A DNA stretch of 22,713 nt from the NCBI GenBank assembly GCA_041287865.1, contig JBGGMV010000046.1, positions 1 to 22,713 on the forward strand, in the 5' to 3' direction. Position 1 is the stretch's first letter, and every line of letters starts with the position of its first letter. Source of the DNA: JAPWJZ01 sp041287865 (GTDB lineage Bacteria; Pseudomonadota; Alphaproteobacteria; Micavibrionales; UBA2020). This document shows, in pieces, positions 9,221 to 17,420 of the stretch. The position numbers were made by a program, and so were the translations under genes. Under the pieces are notes generated by a model. It saw nothing but the letters and a program-made list of their open reading frames with translations. It was not told where the DNA came from and did no database searches.

Positions 9221-9733
9221 TCAGGCCGCCATGCCGTAGTGATGCTGGGGCTGCGCGGGCGCATAGACGAACTTCTGTTCAGAATTCTTGTGCATGGGCA
9301 CGACGTTCACCAGCAGCATTTCCGCGCCAAAGACGCCGAGGCTTTCCAGCTCGGCCACGATGCCCTTCACCTCGCCCATCGTGAAGCCATATTCGTCGCG
9401 GGCCAGATCCATCGCCAGCATGCGGAGGATGGCCAGCAGCTCCTGCGCGCGGGTGCTCTTCCAGGGATCTACGGGTGAAAGTTCTTCTTTCAGGTTCGTG
9501 AAGAAGCGGCTGACCTTGGCCGCGATGCCGGCGGCCTGGGCGTCCTGGCCTTCCTTTTCGGCGTCGTTTTCGTTGCTATTAAAGAAGACGCTTTTTGTAA
9601 ATTCGAGGACCTGTTCAGCAATCTCGGCGACTTCGTTAAAGAGCGCACAGAGCACGCCTTTTGCGACTTTTTCAGCTTTATCGCGAACGCGTAAAGCCTT
9701 ATAAATTATGGAATTAAAGACCCCCGTCAGCAT
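9221..9733 (-). CDS. Hypothetical protein (170 aa)
   Basis: A soluble, largely helical protein. Residues 10-55 are charged helix (YKALRVRDKAEKVAKGVLCA, FNEVAEIAEQVLEFTKSVFF), followed by an acidic linker (NSNENDAEKEGQDAQAAG). The second half contains RAQELLAILRMLAMDLARDE and FTMGEVKGIVAELESLGVFG, and the end is Gln/His-rich (APAQPQHHYGMAA). No family recognised. The ATG at 9733 sits directly after AGGGGA, giving unusually short Shine-Dalgarno spacing, so the true start is slightly uncertain. Confidence 0.7.
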   Translation of the reverse strand: MLTGVFNSIIYKALRVRDKAEKVAKGVLCALFNEVAEIAEQVLEFTKSVFFNSNENDAEKEGQDAQAAGIAAKVSRFFTNLKEELSPVDPWKSTRAQELLAILRMLAMDLARDEYGFTMGEVKGIVAELESLGVFGAEMLLVNVVPMHKNSEQKFVYAPAQPQHHYGMAA

Positions 9734-9896
9734 TCCCCTAGTCCCCGTTTTAGTTTCCCCAAAACGAGACTATTCTGACGCTATGAAAATTTAGTTAAGT
9801 AAATGAGATATGGAATTAACCCCTCTTTAACCGGTTATTTTATGACTATCAAAACCGTGTTTTTTCAGCGCGAAAAAATCTATACAGTGTTCGTTC

Positions 9897-10658
9897 ATGG
9901 CCCGAAAAAATTTGAAAAAATCCGCGCGCGACGCCTCGATTGACGCCGAAGAAATCCGCCAGTTCGACGAACTCGGCGATCAGTGGTGGAACGAATCCGG
10001 ACCGATGGCCCCGCTCCACAAACTGAACCCCGTCAGGATGGGCTATATCCGCCGCGTGATCCGCGATCACTACGACCTTCCCGACAGCATCAAGTGTTTA
10101 CAAAAACTTAAAATCGCCGACATCGGCTGCGGCGGCGGCCTCGTCGCCGAACCGCTCTGCCGCATGGGCGCGACGGTCACGGGCGTCGATGCCGGCAAAG
10201 AAAATATCAAGGTCGCGGCCGCTCATGCGAAGCGTCACGGGCTGGATATCGAATACCTCGGGACCTCCGTCGAGAAACTGGCGGCATCGGGCAAGAAATA
10301 CGACGTGGTGACGGCGCTCGAGATTATCGAGCATGTGGCCGATGTCGACGTTTTCATGAAAGCGCTGTGCAAGATCGTGAAGCCGGGCGGGTTACTGATC
10401 ATGTCCACGCTGAACCGTACGGCGAAATCATATCTGCTCGGCATCGTCGCCGCAGAATATATCCTGAAATGGCTCCCCGCCGGCACGCATGACTGGAAAA
10501 AATTTTTAAAACCCTCCGAACTCGCCGCGCATATCGAAGCGCAGGGGCTGGAAATCACCGATGTACGGGGGTTGATTTACAATCCGCTCAGCCGCGATTT
10601 CAGCCTGAGCAAGTCGGATATTGACGTGAATTATTTGCTGACGGCGGTTAAGGCTTAG
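9897..10658 (+). CDS. ubiG: Ubiquinone biosynthesis O-methyltransferase UbiG
   Basis: A 253-residue SAM-dependent methyltransferase that carries out both O-methylation steps of ubiquinone synthesis. The family signature FDELGDQWWNESGPMAPLHK (23-42) followed by LNPVRMGYIR is present, as are motif I IADIGCGGG (73-81), GVDAG (96-100) and the C-terminal HDWKKFL...GLIYNPL...DVNYL. The length is typical. No clear Shine-Dalgarno precedes ATG 9897 (AGTGTTCGTTC), so initiation may be weak. Its 3' end overlaps the convergent methyltransferase gene by 11 bases. It indicates an aerobic, ubiquinone-using organism. Confidence 0.96.
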   Translation: MARKNLKKSARDASIDAEEIRQFDELGDQWWNESGPMAPLHKLNPVRMGYIRRVIRDHYDLPDSIKCLQKLKIADIGCGGGLVAEPLCRMGATVTGVDAGKENIKVAAAHAKRHGLDIEYLGTSVEKLAASGKKYDVVTALEIIEHVADVDVFMKALCKIVKPGGLLIMSTLNRTAKSYLLGIVAAEYILKWLPAGTHDWKKFLKPSELAAHIEAQGLEITDVRGLIYNPLSRDFSLSKSDIDVNYLLTAVKA

Positions 10659-11553
10659 CCTCGTCCCCCGCAGAAATTTCGACAGTCTCCAAAGCATCTG
10701 CCAGCTTCACCTTCGCTGTACCCGGCTTCATCGGTTTTTGCTGGCTGTCGTGCGGGCTCCAGCCTATCGCATAGATGATCTGGAAGGTGGCGGGGACGCG
10801 GCCCTGCGCATCCGCGTATTTATCGTGATAGAGTTTCGCGGCCTCCATGATAACACCGCGGCGGGTGGGTTTCATCAGGCGGCCCAGCGTCGCATTCGCC
10901 GCACCCATGCCGCGCAGGTCCTGCATCAGCTTCAGCGGGCTGGAATAATCGACGGTGATAATGTCACCATCCACCACCGGCAGGGCAAAGCCCGCCCGCT
11001 GCATCAGCGCGCCCATGTCACGGAGATCAATAAACGGCGACACGCGCGGGCTGGCCCCGCCTGTGATATTCAGCTCCGCCGTCATCAGCGCATCGCGCAG
11101 TTCCTTCAAACTCTCGCCGCCCAGCACGGCGGTCATGAACAACCCGTCGGGCTTCAGGGCGTTCCGTGCCTGTATCAGCGCGCCCGGCAGGTCGTTCGTC
11201 CAGTGCAGCGCAAGGTTGCTGACGATGGCATCAAGGCTGCCGGATTTGAAGGGCAGAAACTCCTCATCCGCCACTACGGCGGCTACCGGCGACTGCGCGG
11301 CCATGGGCAGGGAGATATCGGTTGAAATAACGGTTTGCGTGCCCGCCCTTTCACGCAGCAGCGCCGATAACGCGCCATGCCCGCCGCCCAGATCAACCAC
11401 CAGAGGGAATTCTTTCTTGATAACATCAAGCCGGTCAATCAGCCGCCCCGCCACCTCGCGCAGGATAAAATCGAAATCGGCGATATTCTGCGCCGCGCGG
11501 TCGCGGCGGCGGCGCAGCAGGTTGCGGTCGAATACAACGGGAGAAGCAGTCAA
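10648..11553 (-). CDS. NDUFAF5/BioC-like SAM-dependent methyltransferase
   Basis: About 301 residues, chosen to start at TTG 11553 (MTASPVVFDRNLLRRRRDRA), four bases after the preceding stop with GGAAGG inside the upstream gene; the longer frame to 11604 lies in that gene. The opening FDRNLLRRRRDRAA, motif I VVDLGGGHG (52-60), STDIS and SNLALHWTNDLPGAL are typical of alphaproteobacterial relatives of human NDUFAF5 and of BioC. NDUFAF5 hydroxylates an arginine of a complex I subunit; whether bacterial members do this is unproven. The C-terminal extension (QQKPMKPGTAKVKLADALET) is low complexity. Genes of this type often lie beside comF, which here is one gene away. Confidence 0.85.
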   Translation of the reverse strand: MTASPVVFDRNLLRRRRDRAAQNIADFDFILREVAGRLIDRLDVIKKEFPLVVDLGGGHGALSALLRERAGTQTVISTDISLPMAAQSPVAAVVADEEFLPFKSGSLDAIVSNLALHWTNDLPGALIQARNALKPDGLFMTAVLGGESLKELRDALMTAELNITGGASPRVSPFIDLRDMGALMQRAGFALPVVDGDIITVDYSSPLKLMQDLRGMGAANATLGRLMKPTRRGVIMEAAKLYHDKYADAQGRVPATFQIIYAIGWSPHDSQQKPMKPGTAKVKLADALETVEISAGDEAKP

Positions 11554-11557
11554 GGGA

Positions 11558-14314
11558 TTACAGCCTTCCGCCCTTGTCCTTGGGCTCGAGGCGGGGCGCG
11601 TCAAGTTTCACTTTTTTCAGCTGGTCAGCCACGGCGTCGATATCCTTGTCGATCTGCGCCACCGTCGGCGTTTCCTTCATGTGGATTTCGGCGTCGCCGC
11701 CCTTCAGCAGCTTTTTCGCCTGCGCGTAACTGTCCATCAGGCGGCGGCCGATGCGGGGCGAGACGATGCTTTCGATCAGCGCCTGCGCGGCTTTGTTCTG
11801 TTCTTTCAGCTCGGCCGGGATATCCTTGGGCGTTTCCGGCTGGTACATGATCGGGTCGTCTTTCGGCTTCGCAGCACCGCCGCCACCCGAGCCGCCACGC
11901 TGGCCCAGCACGCGCGAGGGCGCGGCGGAATAGCCCGCGTTCTTCACCTCGAGCGCGGTTTTCTCGGTCGAGAGGTCGTAGCCCTTGCTCTTCAGGTTCA
12001 CGGGGCTGCGGTTCATGGCCATGTCGTTGCCCTGGTCGAGCGACATCTGCACGCGCGCCAGCGTTTTCAGCAGTGCGCCCGAATAGCGCGTAAAGCCCCA
12101 GAGACGCCAGAGGCGCTTGATCATCGCGTATTGGCGCTTCGGCCCGCTGCCGTTTTCGGGCGGCGAGGAAACGAGGAAGGGGTAAACGCGCTGCGGCGTC
12201 ACGCCCGTATGGGTGAAATAGCTTTCGCCCAGCTGGCCCACCTGTTCGGTCGGCACGCGGAATTTTTCGGCGATGAACTGTTTTGCATCGTCAATTGTTT
12301 TCACGTTGCGCGGCAGCGTGAAGCTGGGCGCGTTCAGCATCGCGCCGTCGCCGCCAAGGCGGTTCGGCACGGGCAGGATTTTGGGGTCGAGCGCGACCAG
12401 CAGGTTGTTGTCCCAGTCGCGGCTGACAGGCACGACAACGGCGATATTCTCGATGCCGTCGTCCGTCACGATGAATTCAACGTCCTGCGCCGACAGGCCG
12501 CGTGTGGCACGCCCGACCTTGCCTTCCTCGACGAAGACGGATTTGACGGGTTTCAGCGTCACGGGCGCGCGCTGCTCGTCCTCGAACTCGCAGGGTTCGC
12601 ATTCGCTGAGAAGATCTTCCGGATCCTTCGGCTTGACAGGCTGGCCGGGAATTTTCGGCATCACCTCGCCAATCCAGCGCGGGAAGGGAATGTTGTAGCG
12701 CGACATCAGCTCGAACACGTGCAGCTCAAGCCGCGGTTCGGGAAGCAGACCCACCTGCGACGCAAGGATAATATCCGCGCCGTCCAGCTCCATGATGGCG
12801 CCGATCTCGGTGAAGGCGACTTCCTTGTCTTCCTTGATCGCCCAGTTGGTTTTCTGGGGGTTTTCGACCTCGACAAACACGGGTTCGATGGCTTCGTCGA
12901 TACGGTCGGGGCTGGGGAAATAGGTATCGCCCACGTACCAGCTTTCTTCCGACTTCGCGCGCAATGACGCGTAGCCGTCGACATAGCCGAAAATCATCTT
13001 GCGGTTTTCTTCCACGTCGTCGGTCATGTTGACCGTGTCCATGGTGATGGGCTCGATCAGGTGGCCCGACCATTTCTTGCCGTCAAGGTTGAACGATCCG
13101 CGCGACACCGCGTTGACGATGGGGCGCGGATAGCCGGAGCGCACGTAAATCACAAGGCGGTTATCCGGCGTAATGCGGTAAGGCACGATGTCGCAATATT
13201 CGCCGGGGCGCTTCACCAGTTCGTGGATCTGGCCCGATTTCTTGTCGCGCACCACCATGATCTGCAGGTCGCCCACGGGCTTCTGGCTGGGGCGGCGTTC
13301 CTCCAGCAGCAGCGATTGTTTATCGGCGACCTTTTGCGCGACGATGAAGTAGTTGGTGGGCGGCGCGCTCATCGGCGAATAGTCTTCGTCATAGAGCTGG
13401 AAACGGCCCTTGAAGCAGTTCTTCACCACCCACTGGTTCCAGTGCGGCGCGGAGAACACCATGCGCATGCCAAGGCGCGCGAATTCGCGGCGGTAATCCT
13501 GGTACGTGAAGAAGGTATATTCCTCCTTCAGCTCGTTTTCCCAGTTTTTGCGGTAATCCTTGCGGTGGATGAATTCCAGCGCCCATTTGTGCGGCAGGCG
13601 GAACAGGCGCGTGCCTTCGCGGCGCGGCATCAGCTCCTCGATGAAGAAGCCTTCGCAGCCCGACGCCATGGGGCGCGCGTTCTGGGAGAAGTTGACCAGC
13701 AGGTCGGCATCCGACATTTCCGTGGGCTTCGGCCCGTCGCTGGGCACGTTGGGCAGCTCCAGCATGACGTATTCGCCCTCGGGCGGCATCATGTAGTCGC
13801 GGATCAGCATCGTGCCGCCGTTTTTCAGCTTCTGCATCTGCTTTTCCAGCATCGCCGTCACGTCGCCGGGGTTATAGCTGTTCATCGAATAGACATGGTG
13901 CAGGATGTTGGAATTGATGATGCCGTCGACGCTCTCGTCCTCCAGATCAGGCACGGCGAAGTCGGTCTGGCGGTACGACAGGTTCGGCAGGCGGAAATTC
14001 TTGCGCGCGAATTCGATGGCCTTGGCGTCATGGTCGATGCCGATGATTTCGGCGCGGGGGTTCAGCAGCGCAAGCGCATAGGTGATGGCCCCGTTTTCGC
14101 AGCCCATGTCGACAACGCGGGCGCCGGCGGGCAGCAGGAAGTGCGCGGAGATAAGGGCGGCTTTTTTCTGGACGTATTCGGGCAGCTCGATGACCGCCTT
14201 TTGCAAGGCAGCCTCGTTCTTCGCCCGCTCCGAGAAATTACGGATGCTGGCGGCAACCTGCTCGCTGATTTCAGTCTTGTCGACCTTTGACACGGTTGCG
14301 CCTTTTGGAGTCAC
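11558..14314 (-). CDS. 918-aa methyltransferase fused to two degenerate Nudix-like domains
   Basis: Residues 60-330 form a class I methyltransferase: motif I VVDMGCENG (67-75), acidic residue in IGIDHD (91-96), motif IV-like DGIINSNILHH (130-140). Residues 350-540 look Nudix-like, with a lead strand EYCDIVPYRITPDNRLVIYV, then WSGHLIEPI, YFPSPDRIDE...PVFVEVE and DIILASQVGLL. Residues 620-760 look similar again (AVVVPVSRDWDNNLLVAL, IDDAKQFIAEKFRVPTEQV, FTHTGVTPQRVYPFLV). Neither copy has the canonical Nudix box (GX5EX7REUXEEXGU), so pyrophosphatase activity is doubtful. A glycine-rich linker (807-813) leads to a charged helical tail. The GTG at 14314 has GGAG at eight bases; GTG 14293 (MSKVDKTEIS, with AAAAGG) is a good alternative and better fits the -10 box. 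The substrate is unknown. It is the first gene of a pair with the NDUFAF5-like gene. Confidence 0.8.
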   Translation of the reverse strand: MTPKGATVSKVDKTEISEQVAASIRNFSERAKNEAALQKAVIELPEYVQKKAALISAHFLLPAGARVVDMGCENGAITYALALLNPRAEIIGIDHDAKAIEFARKNFRLPNLSYRQTDFAVPDLEDESVDGIINSNILHHVYSMNSYNPGDVTAMLEKQMQKLKNGGTMLIRDYMMPPEGEYVMLELPNVPSDGPKPTEMSDADLLVNFSQNARPMASGCEGFFIEELMPRREGTRLFRLPHKWALEFIHRKDYRKNWENELKEEYTFFTYQDYRREFARLGMRMVFSAPHWNQWVVKNCFKGRFQLYDEDYSPMSAPPTNYFIVAQKVADKQSLLLEERRPSQKPVGDLQIMVVRDKKSGQIHELVKRPGEYCDIVPYRITPDNRLVIYVRSGYPRPIVNAVSRGSFNLDGKKWSGHLIEPITMDTVNMTDDVEENRKMIFGYVDGYASLRAKSEESWYVGDTYFPSPDRIDEAIEPVFVEVENPQKTNWAIKEDKEVAFTEIGAIMELDGADIILASQVGLLPEPRLELHVFELMSRYNIPFPRWIGEVMPKIPGQPVKPKDPEDLLSECEPCEFEDEQRAPVTLKPVKSVFVEEGKVGRATRGLSAQDVEFIVTDDGIENIAVVVPVSRDWDNNLLVALDPKILPVPNRLGGDGAMLNAPSFTLPRNVKTIDDAKQFIAEKFRVPTEQVGQLGESYFTHTGVTPQRVYPFLVSSPPENGSGPKRQYAMIKRLWRLWGFTRYSGALLKTLARVQMSLDQGNDMAMNRSPVNLKSKGYDLSTEKTALEVKNAGYSAAPSRVLGQRGGSGGGGAAKPKDDPIMYQPETPKDIPAELKEQNKAAQALIESIVSPRIGRRLMDSYAQAKKLLKGGDAEIHMKETPTVAQIDKDIDAVADQLKKVKLDAPRLEPKDKGGRL

Positions 14315-14326
14315 GCCTATTTCTCC

Positions 14327-14332
14327 ATTATA
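14327..14332 (-). promoter_or_regulatory. Candidate -10 box of the 918-aa gene
   Basis: A perfect TATAAT on the minus strand, with no convincing -35 (GGAGCC-like at the right distance). A start about seven bases on would leave almost no leader for GTG 14314 but about 27 bases for GTG 14293. Confidence 0.4.
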
Positions 14333-14373
14333 CCGGAGACGCCCTGCGCGGCTCCAGAATATAGCTTAGTTGG

Positions 14374-14388
14374 GTAATACTATATTAC
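14374..14388. promoter_or_regulatory. AT-rich inverted repeat between divergent genes
   Basis: GTAATA-CTA-TATTAC is a perfect 6-bp inverted repeat in the AT-rich gap between the 918-aa gene and comF, and a further ATAATAC half-site follows directly. It may be a regulator binding site for either gene. No regulator is suggested by the sequence. Confidence 0.35.
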
Positions 14389-14468
14389 ATAATACGGAAA
14401 ATCAAGGTTTTTGAGGTACTTTCGTATATTCGTTGATCCCTTGCCCGAATTAGGGCAATTTAGGGGCT

Positions 14469-15227
14469 ATGCAATCAAACTTGAAGCAAAATCAGGGGTT
14501 TACATCCCTCCTGACCGCCGCGCTCGACGTCCTTTTGCCGCCGCGCTGCGCAGGCACGGGCGAAGTGGTGGATACCCCCGGCATGATCAGCCCGGCCTTC
14601 TGGGGGGAGTTGGGCTTTATCGAGGCCCCCTTCTGCACCGCCTGCGGCACGCCTTTCGGGTTTGAAAACGCACTGGGCATGATGTGCGCGGCGTGCATGG
14701 AATACGAACCCGACTTCGACCGCGCCCGCGCCCCGGTGGTTTACAACGATGCCAGCAGGCAGCTGATCCTCGATTTCAAGCATGGCGACAAGATGCATTT
14801 CGTCCATACCTTTATCCCGTGGATGGTGCGGGCCGGCGCGGAGCTTATCGAGGAAGCCGATATGATTATCCCCGTCCCCCTCCACGCCCGCCGCCTGTGG
14901 AAGCGCCGCTATAACCAGTCGGCCGTACTTGCCGAAGAACTGGGCAAGCGCTGCGGCAAGCAGCACCTGCCCGATGGCCTGCTGCGGATGCGGGCGACCG
15001 TGCCCCAAAAGGGCATGAGCCGGAAAGAACGCCGCGACAATGTGAAGGGCGCGTTTGCCGTCAATGGCCGCTACCTCACCGCCCTGCCCGGCAAGAATAT
15101 TTTACTGGTCGACGATGTCTATACCAGCGGCGCGACCCTGAACGAATGCGCCAAGACGCTGAAGAAGCACGGCGCGGCCAAAGTATCCGTCCTCACCATC
15201 GCGCGCGTGACGCGGGAAGAATTCTAA
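14469..15227 (+). CDS. comF: ComF family phosphoribosyltransferase-like protein
   Basis: A 252-residue ComF/GntX-type protein linked to DNA uptake and recombination. The N-terminal zinc-finger-like part has Cys27, the pair Cys56/Cys59 (FCTACG) and the pair Cys73/Cys76 (MCAAC). The C-terminal phosphoribosyltransferase fold carries IIPVPLHARRLWKRRYNQSA (133-152) and the PRPP loop ILLVDDVYTSGATL (211-224). The length is typical. In other species ComF works with ComFA or PriA in handling incoming single-stranded DNA; its exact biochemical role remains unsettled. The next gene begins on the base after its stop. Confidence 0.93.
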   Translation: MQSNLKQNQGFTSLLTAALDVLLPPRCAGTGEVVDTPGMISPAFWGELGFIEAPFCTACGTPFGFENALGMMCAACMEYEPDFDRARAPVVYNDASRQLILDFKHGDKMHFVHTFIPWMVRAGAELIEEADMIIPVPLHARRLWKRRYNQSAVLAEELGKRCGKQHLPDGLLRMRATVPQKGMSRKERRDNVKGAFAVNGRYLTALPGKNILLVDDVYTSGATLNECAKTLKKHGAAKVSVLTIARVTREEF

Positions 15228-16361
15228 GTGCGCCTTCTCCCCCTCCTGATCTTTTTTGCATTGATCAATTTCTATGCCTCGGGCCGCATTATCAAGGCAT
15301 GGCCGGTGCTGCAGGAAAACCTCGGCTGGGCGGTGATTGCCGCCATAACGTTCTTCGTGCTGCAGCTGGCGGGGTTCTTCGGCGACCATATGGCTTTCCC
15401 GAGATGGAAGAAGAACAGGTTTTTGAAACCTGTCGTTATCGCGCTCGATTGGGTTTCATACCTCTGCTTCGGCATCATGTCGCTGCTGGTGGTTTACGGG
15501 ATTTTTCTCGATATCGTGGGGCTGGTGTGGAAATGGCTCGCACCGTCAAGAAACGACATTGATTATCACCTGCAACTGAAACTGCTGGTGATGGTGGCGC
15601 TCACCGTCGTGATCGGCATGTGGCAGGCGCTGGGCGGGCCCAAGGTAAAGCGCATCGAGATCAAGTTGAAAGACCTGCCCGACACCTTCGACGGTTTCAC
15701 CATCGCGCAAATCTCGGACCTCCACGTCGGCCCCACCATCGGCCGCCGCTATGCGCAGAAGGTGGTGAACATGACCAACGGCCTGAAGGCCGATATGATC
15801 GCGCTGACCGGAGATTTCGTTGACGGGAATGTCGATGATCTGGCAACGGGAGTCGCGCCGCTTGCGCAGCTGAAAGCGCCCGATGGCGTTTTCTTCGTCA
15901 CCGGCAACCACGAATTTTACTGGGATGCGCAGGCATGGATAGAAAAATTCCGCCAGTTAGGCGCGCGCGTCCTGCTGAACGAACATGAAGTGATAAAACG
16001 CGGCGGGCAGTCGATCGTTATCGCTGGCATCCTCGACCTTTCGGCGGGGCATCGCTCCGACCCTGTCGAAGCGTTGCGCGGCACGCGACCGGAAGACATC
16101 ATCATCCTGCTCGCCCATCAACCGGGCAGCTACGCCGCCGCGCATAAGGCTGGCGTTGATTTGCAGCTATCCGGCCATGCGCATGGCGGGCAGTATTTCC
16201 CCTTCAGCCTCGTGATCCGTTTCTTCCAGAAATATCATCAGGGCTTGAACCTGCATGACAGTATGTATGTTTACGTCAGCAACGGCACGGGATACTGGGG
16301 CCCGCCGCTCCGCACCTTCGTGCCGGCGGAAATTACGTTGCATACATTGCGGAGGGCCTGA
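15228..16361 (+). CDS. Membrane-anchored metallophosphoesterase (YkuE/YaeI type)
   Basis: A 377-residue protein with GTG 15228 directly after the comF stop. About four membrane segments occupy residues 1-15, 33-52, 72-100 and 116-134. They are followed by a calcineurin-like phosphoesterase domain with SDLHVGPT (163-170), GDFVDG (195-200), GNHEFYW (226-232), a late LLAHQPG and the metal-binding GHAHGGQ near residues 318-324. These are the five motifs of the dinuclear metallophosphoesterase family. Relatives such as YkuE and YaeI are membrane-associated and act on phospholipid-type or unknown phosphoesters. The C-terminal stop directly abuts the stop of the convergent orphan at 16362. Confidence 0.9.
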   Translation: MRLLPLLIFFALINFYASGRIIKAWPVLQENLGWAVIAAITFFVLQLAGFFGDHMAFPRWKKNRFLKPVVIALDWVSYLCFGIMSLLVVYGIFLDIVGLVWKWLAPSRNDIDYHLQLKLLVMVALTVVIGMWQALGGPKVKRIEIKLKDLPDTFDGFTIAQISDLHVGPTIGRRYAQKVVNMTNGLKADMIALTGDFVDGNVDDLATGVAPLAQLKAPDGVFFVTGNHEFYWDAQAWIEKFRQLGARVLLNEHEVIKRGGQSIVIAGILDLSAGHRSDPVEALRGTRPEDIIILLAHQPGSYAAAHKAGVDLQLSGHAHGGQYFPFSLVIRFFQKYHQGLNLHDSMYVYVSNGTGYWGPPLRTFVPAEITLHTLRRA

Positions 16362-17021
16362 TTAACGCGAGAGCGCCGCGGGCCTGTGCGGCATCTCGGT
16401 GCTTTTCAGCTCGGCCACTTTCGCGGTGATCTGCCCATCGGCGTGTTTATCACTGGCGACGGTCAGCTTGCCGCGCAGCAAATCGGCCGTTTCAGCCATA
16501 TAGTCGTCGCCCGCGCTGTTCAGGTCGTCGCCTATCTTGCGCAGCAGCCCCGTCACGTCATTCGCCGTCGCGTTCTTCGGCAGCTGTTTTTCAACATCAT
16601 CGAGGATATTCCAGGCATCGCGGTCGGCATTGCCGTCGCGCAGCGCCTTGATGGCCGTGGCGGCATCCATGGGCGTCACGGTTTTCGCGGCGACGTTTTT
16701 CAGGTAATCGGGCGCGACCACATCGCGCACCTCCAGCAGCGTCGCGCGGAGATATGGCCCCGCGCTGGTGCCGCCCTGTGAAATCGCTTCCTTCGTCAGA
16801 TATTCCGCAAAGGCGTTCCGCTCCACGCCGTTTTCAAACTGCGCCAGCGTGCGCGCGATCACGACATCGAAATCTTTTTGAAATCCCATCAGCTCGGTGT
16901 GATGATCCGCGCCCTTGCCGTTTTGCGCCTCGGGCGGAAGATATTCCGGTAGCATCCGCTGCCCCGATTTGTGGCCGACCATGATACGGCGGATATCGTC
17001 GTTTTTAAGCTTGTCGGACAT
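16362..17021 (-). CDS. Hypothetical protein (219 aa)
   Basis: A soluble, charged, mostly helical protein starting MSDKLKNDDIRRIMVGHKSG. The ATG at 17021 is preceded by AGCGAGG. Segments such as PYLRATLLEVRDVVAPDYLK and TPMDAATAIKALRDGNADRD suggest a helical bundle, while the N-terminal 40 residues (QRMLPEYLPPEAQNGKGADH) look disordered. There is no signal peptide, membrane segment or recognised motif. It stands alone, convergent with the phosphoesterase gene, and faces the long leader of the MFS gene. Confidence 0.75.
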   Translation of the reverse strand: MSDKLKNDDIRRIMVGHKSGQRMLPEYLPPEAQNGKGADHHTELMGFQKDFDVVIARTLAQFENGVERNAFAEYLTKEAISQGGTSAGPYLRATLLEVRDVVAPDYLKNVAAKTVTPMDAATAIKALRDGNADRDAWNILDDVEKQLPKNATANDVTGLLRKIGDDLNSAGDDYMAETADLLRGKLTVASDKHADGQITAKVAELKSTEMPHRPAALSR

Positions 17022-17197
17022 GCAACCTCGCTGCGTTTATTTTAAAGGCTAACCCCTTAATTTTCGGTGCCTTGCCCCTCTTCGTCCTGCCCTGCCAAAC
17101 GGTTACTAAAATATTATGACTTTCTGCACTGCAACAATTTTTTACGTGACAAGAATCGCGATCCATGATGGGATGGAAGGGTAACAAGAGGAAAACC

Positions 17198-17320
17198 ATG
17201 CGCTATTGCATGCACATTTCAGTCGAATGGACCGTCCCCGCTACCCAACAGGGTAAAGCGGGCAACGCCCCTCTTTTCGCGGGTAAGACCGCGAATAACG
17301 GACTACGGCTGATCGTGTGA
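17198..17320 (+). CDS. Possible 40-aa leader peptide
   Basis: An ATG at 17198 has a good Shine-Dalgarno (AAGAGGAAAACC) and opens a 40-codon frame, MRYCMHISVEWTVPATQQGK then AGNAPLFAGKTANNGLRLIV, ending at TGA 17318-17320. The frame runs through two hairpins and stops eight bases before a third. It has no obvious run of regulatory codons. It may be a real small protein, a leader peptide coupled to the hairpins, or chance. Confidence 0.35.
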   Translation: MRYCMHISVEWTVPATQQGKAGNAPLFAGKTANNGLRLIV

Positions 17321-17355
17321 CCTCACCCTGTCAGCCCCACTTGGATGGCTGACAG
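17237..17355 (+). promoter_or_regulatory. Structured leader upstream of the MFS gene (three hairpins)
   Basis: Within the 400-base gene-poor stretch 17022-17420 I see three stem-loops in a row. The first is CCCGCT-ACCC with GGGT-AA-AGCGGG (17237-17262, loop AACA). The second is TTCGCGG/CCGCGAA (17276-17282 with 17289-17295). The third is CTGTCAGCC/GGCTGACAG (17328-17336 with 17347-17355). GGGC/GCCC (17260-17263 with 17267-17270) competes with the first stem, so two folds are possible. None is followed by a T-tract. No known riboswitch class fits by eye. Confidence 0.4.
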
Positions 17356-17420
17356 AACCCCCGAAAAAGAAAACGGCATAAGTTTTGTTCCGCCATCCGC
17401 AACGTAAACGGAGGCGCATC

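Noticed and set aside
10955..12967. Plus-strand ORF of 670 codons
   Set aside because: It spans the antisense of two real genes and has low-complexity, Arg/His-rich composition.
13061..14290. Plus-strand ORF of 409 codons
   Set aside because: Antisense to the 918-residue methyltransferase gene; His/Arg/Val-rich with no start signal or domain.
17198..17355. Known riboswitch in the MFS leader
   Set aside because: I compared the hairpins by eye with the cobalamin, TPP, SAM, SAH and guanidine classes and saw no conserved core; reported only as an unclassified structured leader.
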